A stretch of DNA of 35,947 bases from Acidithiobacillus ferrivorans (GTDB taxonomy: Bacteria > Pseudomonadota > Gammaproteobacteria > Acidithiobacillales > Acidithiobacillaceae), in NCBI GenBank assembly GCA_018853935.1, contig JAAOMR010000059.1, forward strand, positions 1-35,947, in the 5' to 3' direction. Below, in pieces: positions 31,163-35,947 of this stretch (its first letter is position 1; the number at the start of each line of letters is the position of its first letter). The translations under genes and the position numbers were made by a program. Under the pieces are notes generated by a model, which did not search any database, had not been told where the DNA came from, and saw nothing but the letters and a program-made list of their open reading frames with translations.

Positions 31163-32308
31163 CTACTCCTCCTTCTCAAACATGGCCAGATAGCGCCCCT
31201 TCGGGAGGGGAAGCTGCCTGGCCACCGCCAGCAAATCGGCGAGATGCCGGGGCATGCTCAGTCCCACCAGCGTCACACCGATGCCTGGTGTCGAACGCGC
31301 GAACTGGATGGCGCGCTGCGCGGCATCGGCCAGTTCCGGCATAGCCTCCAGCAGAGAAGGCACCTCTTCCCGTGCCAGCAAACCTTTACCGAGAGGATGG
31401 CTCGCCATAATGGTCAGTTTGAGCTGAAAAGCCGCCTGGATGGTCGAGCCGATATTGCCCTGCCCCGTCACCTGACTGAAGCGGGTGTAAGCTTCCGGCA
31501 TCAAGGCATTAAAGGGTAACTGTACCACCCGCAGGTGGTGGCGCTTGCCTTGCCCCGCAGCCTTTTCGGCCAGCCCGATCAGACTGGTCAGGGACTGGAA
31601 CAGGGTATTATCCGTCGCTACCCGGCAGGCATTGAAAGTGGAAATGCCATAATAGCGAATCTTGTTGGCTTGCACTGCCGCTTCGAGCATGGTGAACACG
31701 TCAATCAACTTATCGTACATCGGTCCCTTGCCGATCACCGGAATATGCACTTCCGGCTGATCAATCAGATAGACATCCAGAGTCTCTAGACCCATCTGTG
31801 CACGCAGGGTATCCAGTTGCCAGGCGATATATTCGGGGCTCAGGCAATGGACGCGCTGAGCAAGGTCTGCTTCCTTACCCAGCCCCTTGACCACCACTTT
31901 TTCTCGGAAGAAGGCCAGCGGATCTTCGGGGCGTCCCTCGGCGAAGGTCAGGAAACCGCCCTTCCCGACCACAAAAAACTCCTCTCGCTGAATGCCTGCC
32001 GCCATCGCCTTGGCAATTCCCACCCCGACCGCCCGCCCGGCCCGCCCGAAACGATAGTTGGCCCCGGTGTCGATGACGTTGATGCCCGACTGCAAGGCCT
32101 GCGCCACAATGGCCGCGACGGCGACATCCGTCACGTCATCCACCGCGCCGGGGAAGGTGCCAACGCCCAGAGAGGACAGCTTGATGCGGGTGTTTAGAAA
32201 GTCACTGAAGTGTTCGTCAGCAAGGATCCCGGCGAAGCGCCCCGCATAGGCCTTGGTACCGGCACTGCTGGCGGCCCCCGGAATCAACCCATTTTCCGCA
32301 GTATTCAC
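31163..32308 (-). CDS. Aldo/keto reductase family protein
   Basis: The 381-residue product is an NADPH-dependent aldo/keto reductase-type TIM barrel. SSLGVGTFPGA (about 45-55) is followed by GINVIDTGANYRFGRAGRAVG (about 75-95), with the D-x-x-x-x-Y pattern holding the catalytic Asp and Tyr. LDVYLIDQPEVHIP (about 175) takes the place of the D..L.H. segment, and NKIRYYGISTFNAC carries the barrel's later motif. The C-terminus GIGVTLVGLSMPRHLADLL matches the AKR end. The catalytic His is not clear in this alignment. It overlaps the histone-deacetylase-like gene by four bases, suggesting cotranscription and coupling. Its substrate is unknown. Confidence 0.82.
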   Translation of the reverse strand: MNTAENGLIPGAASSAGTKAYAGRFAGILADEHFSDFLNTRIKLSSLGVGTFPGAVDDVTDVAVAAIVAQALQSGINVIDTGANYRFGRAGRAVGVGIAKAMAAGIQREEFFVVGKGGFLTFAEGRPEDPLAFFREKVVVKGLGKEADLAQRVHCLSPEYIAWQLDTLRAQMGLETLDVYLIDQPEVHIPVIGKGPMYDKLIDVFTMLEAAVQANKIRYYGISTFNACRVATDNTLFQSLTSLIGLAEKAAGQGKRHHLRVVQLPFNALMPEAYTRFSQVTGQGNIGSTIQAAFQLKLTIMASHPLGKGLLAREEVPSLLEAMPELADAAQRAIQFARSTPGIGVTLVGLSMPRHLADLLAVARQLPLPKGRYLAMFEKEE

Positions 32309-33519
32309 GCAGTGTTACTCCTGTTGGTAAAGAGGGGATGATGGTGCAGCAAAAAATCCAGGCGTTCGCGCAATTCGGTACGCACCGGGCCGGGCCGGGG
32401 TGTATCTTGCAATGCCAGGAACTGTTGACCATAGTCCGGTGCGTCCGCATCGTCCAGCTCCCATTCGACCGCCTTGAGCAGGGTTTGCCCGGTAGCGGGC
32501 AATTCCGCAGGCAACGAACGCCCCGTCAATATCGCCCAAAGGCCGGTCCAGCAACGCGCCAGGGCAATGGGATGATAACCACCCCCGCCCAGCACCAGCA
32601 GACGCGGACTTTCCGCCACAATCTGGCGTAGGACCTGCCAGAATAGGCCGTTGGAGACCCGAAACTTGCTCAAGGGGTCGGGTGCGAGGATATCGGTGCC
32701 CGCCTGCAAAACGACGACATCTGGGGCGAAGTGCTGCAAAAGGCGCGGCCACAACACCGCAAAAGCCAGAGCATACTCACTATCATTCACTTCTTTGGGC
32801 AACGGCAGATTAACCGCTAATCCCGGCCAGTCGGTGAGCTTCCCGCCCTGATAGGGATAGGCATAGTCCGTATCCATGTGCAGGGAGACCGTCAGCGTGT
32901 CGGGGTCCTCCACAAAGGCCGCCTCCACCCCATCACCGTGGTGGGCATCCATATCCCAGTACAGCACCCGCAAACCGGCACGACGCAAACGCTGGATGGC
33001 CAATACTGGATCGTTGAAATAGCAAAAGCCACGGGCCTGACCCGGTGCGGCATGGTGCATTCCGCCTGCGGGGCTGAAGGCGGTTACGCCTTCCAGCACG
33101 GCTTCCGCCGCGAGCACGCTGGAACCGGTAGCCAGGGAGGCTGTATCAAAAAAACCGGGGAAATACGGATTCTCCAGTGTACCCAACTGATAACGCTGGC
33201 GATCGCTGTCTTCCACGCCACCGCGAAACTGGGCACGCTCAAAGGCCTGTATGTAATCCTTGGTATGGAAGCCAAAAAGCTCCCGATGGCTGGCCGGGCG
33301 GCCCTGCCGGTATTCTTCCGGCGCCATGGCCCCGTAGCTATTGATGAGGTCCAGGGCCAGGGACACCCGCGGAATCGCCAGGGGATGGTTACTCCCATAA
33401 CTCGCCCGCCGGTAACGCATCGCCCCGACGAAGACTGCCCGACGGGTCGCGACGATCTGCGGGCGCAGCATCTCCCGCTCATTCATTCTGCCAACGACCG
33501 CCTGCACCGCACCTGTCAT
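32305..33519 (-). CDS. Histone-deacetylase-fold amidohydrolase, AcuC-like
   Basis: The 404-residue zinc hydrolase has all active-site elements: HH at 155-156 (SPAGGMHHAAPG), the Asp189/Asp191/His193 series in YWDMDAHHGDGV, Asp276 in QAGTDILAPDP, and Tyr315 in GGGGYHP. Such bacterial proteins (AcuC, acetylpolyamine amidohydrolases) remove acetyl groups from lysine, for example of acetyl-CoA synthetase, or from polyamines. It overlaps the cbbO stop by ATGA and the next reductase by four bases, so the three genes form a tight unit. Regulation by deacetylation of carbon-fixation enzymes is possible but inferred. The neighbouring aguB suggests acetylpolyamines as an alternative substrate. Confidence 0.88.
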   Translation of the reverse strand: MTGAVQAVVGRMNEREMLRPQIVATRRAVFVGAMRYRRASYGSNHPLAIPRVSLALDLINSYGAMAPEEYRQGRPASHRELFGFHTKDYIQAFERAQFRGGVEDSDRQRYQLGTLENPYFPGFFDTASLATGSSVLAAEAVLEGVTAFSPAGGMHHAAPGQARGFCYFNDPVLAIQRLRRAGLRVLYWDMDAHHGDGVEAAFVEDPDTLTVSLHMDTDYAYPYQGGKLTDWPGLAVNLPLPKEVNDSEYALAFAVLWPRLLQHFAPDVVVLQAGTDILAPDPLSKFRVSNGLFWQVLRQIVAESPRLLVLGGGGYHPIALARCWTGLWAILTGRSLPAELPATGQTLLKAVEWELDDADAPDYGQQFLALQDTPRPGPVRTELRERLDFLLHHHPLFTNRSNTA

Positions 33520-35947
33520 GCACTGTGGCCGCGCAGGCGCAGGTAAATCTCCGGCAGGCGCATCGGCAGATTATCGAGATGGGGCAGCACGAGATAATGT
33601 CCGGGGCCAAAAACCAGCGGCAGATATTCGCCGCCGCGTGGGTCGAGACTGATGCAAAAGGCATGGACACCCAAGTCCTGCGCCTCCTTCACCGCCATGC
33701 GTGTATCCTCCTGCAAATAGCGGGAATCACCGGCATCATCATAATCCGCCGGACGACCATCCGACAGGATCAACAGCAAACGCCGCTGCGCCGGACTCTG
33801 CAGCATCAGCCGCGAGCTATGACGGATTGCTGCGCCCATGCGCGTCGCCAGCCGTCCAGACAAGCCGCCCAGCAAGGCCCGCACTCGCGCATCAAATGTG
33901 TCGGCAAAGCGCTTGATGGGGTAAAGCAATACCTCGTCATGATACTTGCTGGCGAATCCATAAAGGGCAAAAGGATCCCCCACTTCCACCAGTGCCGCAC
34001 CAAAAAGCAACATTGCCGCACGCAAGCGATCCACCACCCGCACGCCGGAGTCTCCGATCTCCGCCATGATGGAGGTAGAGAGATCGGCGAGCAGCAGCAC
34101 CGAATTATCCCGCTGTTGCGGTCGCCGTTGCAGGTAGATACTGGCTTTAGGCGAATACCCCGCGCGCCGTTCCACCACAAACTGCACCGCCGCCTCCAAA
34201 TCAGGCTCGTCACCCTCGTACTGGCGACGGCGCGGCGCCATCCGCGTCGGCTTCTGCGCCTGTAGTACCCGCTTCAGACGCCTTAACGTACCGTCATATT
34301 CGGCAGCAAGGGCGATGGCCCTGGCTTCATCGTGTTCACGCAGGGGACGCTCATGCACCCGCGCCCAGCCCTCTTTATAATTCTGCTGACGGTAGTCCCA
34401 TTCGTGATAAGGCCAGCCGCCTTCAGGCCCTTGTACCCCGCGACCACTGCCCATGACCTTGGCAGGCATGGGAATACCGACCCCGACCCGTCCGCCGGTC
34501 CCCTGAATATCCTCAGGAGGAATATCCATATCCGGATCATTGCCTTCTGCCTGTTGCGGGGCCTCTCGCGGCTTTTCCTCATGACCGGCAACCCCCAGTT
34601 CACCGCCGCCATCCATCTCTGGAACATCCGTATCGCGCTTCTGGCGTGGGTACACCGGTCGTGCCGCATTGGGCGAATGACCGGGCAGATAGGCGCGGGC
34701 GCGCTCAGCTAGGGAGATCGGTGGCAAATCTGTCGTTGCATAGAGGGTGAGCGCTGCCCGGAAGGCGTCAACAATATCGGTTTGTGCCGTCATCAACACC
34801 GCAAGACCCCCGGGCAATCTTCCGGCCATAGCATCTTCCAGCATGTTCATAGCCGCCTGATAGTAGCACCCGGCAGCCCCCTCCGGCCGGCTGCGCTGAT
34901 GGGATATCCGCAGCACCCGCGCCAGATAACCGGGCATCTCCCGCTCCAGTGCGCTATCCACACGTAAATCTTCACAGAGATCAAAAATCAGCTGAAAACG
35001 AATCATATCGTCGCCAAACTGGGCGAACAGTGGCCGCCAGGTGATCCGCTGGTCGGGATCCAGAGGTGGGTGCTGCACGCCGATCTCGGCAAAAAGGGCA
35101 TGGATGGCGTCTTGCTCATAACTGTCGAAGACCAGATGCGCACCCGTATGATAGAAGGCCAACAAAGCCTCCTCCCGGTCGAGCATCACCGCCGGCACGA
35201 AGAGGCTGCGCCCATCGGTCTCGACAAAACTGCGGCCGCCCTCCTCCAGGCTCCATTCCCCCTCTTCCAGGGGTAGATGCAGCCCGGTCCAGGCCTGGAG
35301 CAGGAGCCCGAAGAGCCGCTTGTGGGTTCCCATACGAAAGCCCGGCAGGACCTCCAGCAAAAAGCTGCGCGACTCATCACTCTCCAGCCGGAACCAAGCC
35401 TCACCACGCACCCTTCCCGCCGCCAGCACATCGCCGCCGCGCCGCGCCCATGCCGCCACGCCCGCCAGACCGCAGATGCCGCGCACTTTGATGGCACCGT
35501 CCAGATATGTCTCCAACCCCAGACGCCCCTTGGCGAGGGAATCAGCAGGCGTTAACAGCGCCCGCAGCCCCTCAACTCCCGCATCGCCAAACAGGATAGC
35601 TGCAGGCACCTGGAAATAGGACGCCGCGCTGTCCACATGCCGGTCAATCCAAGCAGCACCCAAGGCAAACCACAATGCCTCGCCCTCTGCACCCCAACCC
35701 CGGCGTACCGCACTGGCCTGCGCGAAGAAGCCCACCGCCGCCCGAAAGGTGCCGCGCTGACGGAGGAACTGGCGCGCCTGATCCAGCCAGGGGTCCAAGC
35801 CCCCGAAGGTCTTTAGCAGATCGGCGGTAGCATGGAAAAACGCCTTGCCTGCTTCCCGGTCATAGAAAAACAAATCCCGTCCGCTCTCCAAGTAACGTAA
35901 GGTTACCGCCTCCCCCAATGGAGTGACCGCTGGCAAAGCGAGTCGCG
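33516..35947 (-). CDS. cbbO: CbbO/NorD-type von Willebrand factor A protein (5' end beyond window)
   Basis: The frame stays open past the right edge; the only internal start is TTG at 35936, so the true start probably lies further right. More than 800 residues are present. A C-terminal VWA domain (about 611-806, counted from the TTG) has the MIDAS motif DLSTS (618-622), a Thr in LATRMG and Asp in LSDGRPADY. The middle is Pro/Gly/Gln/Glu-rich and linker-like, and the N-terminal half is helical. CbbO binds the AAA+ protein CbbQ and together they activate RuBisCO; NorD is the relative in nitric oxide reductase maturation. In A. ferrooxidans cbbO accompanies cbb genes, so cbbQ is expected right of the window. 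The deacetylase gene overlaps its end. Confidence 0.8.
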   Translation of the reverse strand, partial: RLALPAVTPLGEAVTLRYLESGRDLFFYDREAGKAFFHATADLLKTFGGLDPWLDQARQFLRQRGTFRAAVGFFAQASAVRRGWGAEGEALWFALGAAWIDRHVDSAASYFQVPAAILFGDAGVEGLRALLTPADSLAKGRLGLETYLDGAIKVRGICGLAGVAAWARRGGDVLAAGRVRGEAWFRLESDESRSFLLEVLPGFRMGTHKRLFGLLLQAWTGLHLPLEEGEWSLEEGGRSFVETDGRSLFVPAVMLDREEALLAFYHTGAHLVFDSYEQDAIHALFAEIGVQHPPLDPDQRITWRPLFAQFGDDMIRFQLIFDLCEDLRVDSALEREMPGYLARVLRISHQRSRPEGAAGCYYQAAMNMLEDAMAGRLPGGLAVLMTAQTDIVDAFRAALTLYATTDLPPISLAERARAYLPGHSPNAARPVYPRQKRDTDVPEMDGGGELGVAGHEEKPREAPQQAEGNDPDMDIPPEDIQGTGGRVGVGIPMPAKVMGSGRGVQGPEGGWPYHEWDYRQQNYKEGWARVHERPLREHDEARAIALAAEYDGTLRRLKRVLQAQKPTRMAPRRRQYEGDEPDLEAAVQFVVERRAGYSPKASIYLQRRPQQRDNSVLLLADLSTSIMAEIGDSGVRVVDRLRAAMLLFGAALVEVGDPFALYGFASKYHDEVLLYPIKRFADTFDARVRALLGGLSGRLATRMGAAIRHSSRLMLQSPAQRRLLLILSDGRPADYDDAGDSRYLQEDTRMAVKEAQDLGVHAFCISLDPRGGEYLPLVFGPGHYLVLPHLDNLPMRLPEIYLRLRGHSA

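Overview
The window looks like a chromosomal segment of an acidophilic, iron- and sulfur-oxidising autotroph, most likely an Acidithiobacillus of the A. ferrooxidans type. The inference rests on a Fur-box-preceded porin-feoABC ferrous iron operon, a CbbO/NorD-type RuBisCO-activase-associated protein at the right edge, aerobic ubiquinone genes (ubiD, two flavin hydroxylases, ubiK), a moderately GC-rich composition and dense, often ATGA-overlapping gene packing. No 16S or species marker is present, so the genus is an inference.

Positions 1 to about 2450 are accessory DNA. The left edge carries the end of an IS1182-type insertion sequence that cuts into a coding region, followed by three small unrecognised genes (a soluble protein, a membrane protein and a lipoprotein) and about 770 bases without a gene. 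At 2451-2496 lies the 3' part of a tRNA-Gly(CCC), still followed by a tRNA-style terminator but without its 5' half. This is the expected right-hand junction of an element integrated into a tRNA gene, so the island should extend leftwards out of the window.

Positions 2608 to 11386 are core genes. On the minus strand there is a SCP2-domain protein, a cytosolic PhnD-like binding protein and ubiD, then tatD-tcdA. On the plus strand ubiH, a second UbiH/UbiF-type hydroxylase, ubiK and the ComM/YifB ATPase form one tight run; with ubiD they supply several steps of quinone synthesis. From 11512 to 18299, on the minus strand, are a small-subunit catalase with a readable promoter and an overlapping palindrome, and an operon dinG/yoaA-tsaB-rimI-prfC-sel1.

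Positions 18369 to 20888 hold three small plus-strand genes (one resembling a low-molecular-weight phosphatase fold that has lost its catalytic loop), an NlpC/P60 hydrolase with a hairpin-rich leader, and a candidate structured small RNA with its own promoter and terminator. A DsbC/DsbG-like thiol oxidoreductase follows, then the iron operon: Fur box, porin (feoP), feoA, feoB, feoC.

Positions 26136 to 35947 carry aguB with a PuuD-like amidotransferase (polyamine metabolism), dedA, a LysR regulator transcribed together with an amidotransferase-fold protein that has lost its catalytic Cys and His, a TM2 membrane protein, and a minus-strand run cbbO-histone-deacetylase-like-aldo/keto reductase. 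The last is likely the tail of a Calvin-cycle cbb operon lying to the right of the window. The observations most worth a second look are the tRNA-Gly island junction, the candidate RNA at 20596-20749, the inactive amidotransferase beside LysR, the SCP2-PhnD-UbiD cluster, and the deacetylase/reductase pair coupled to cbbO.
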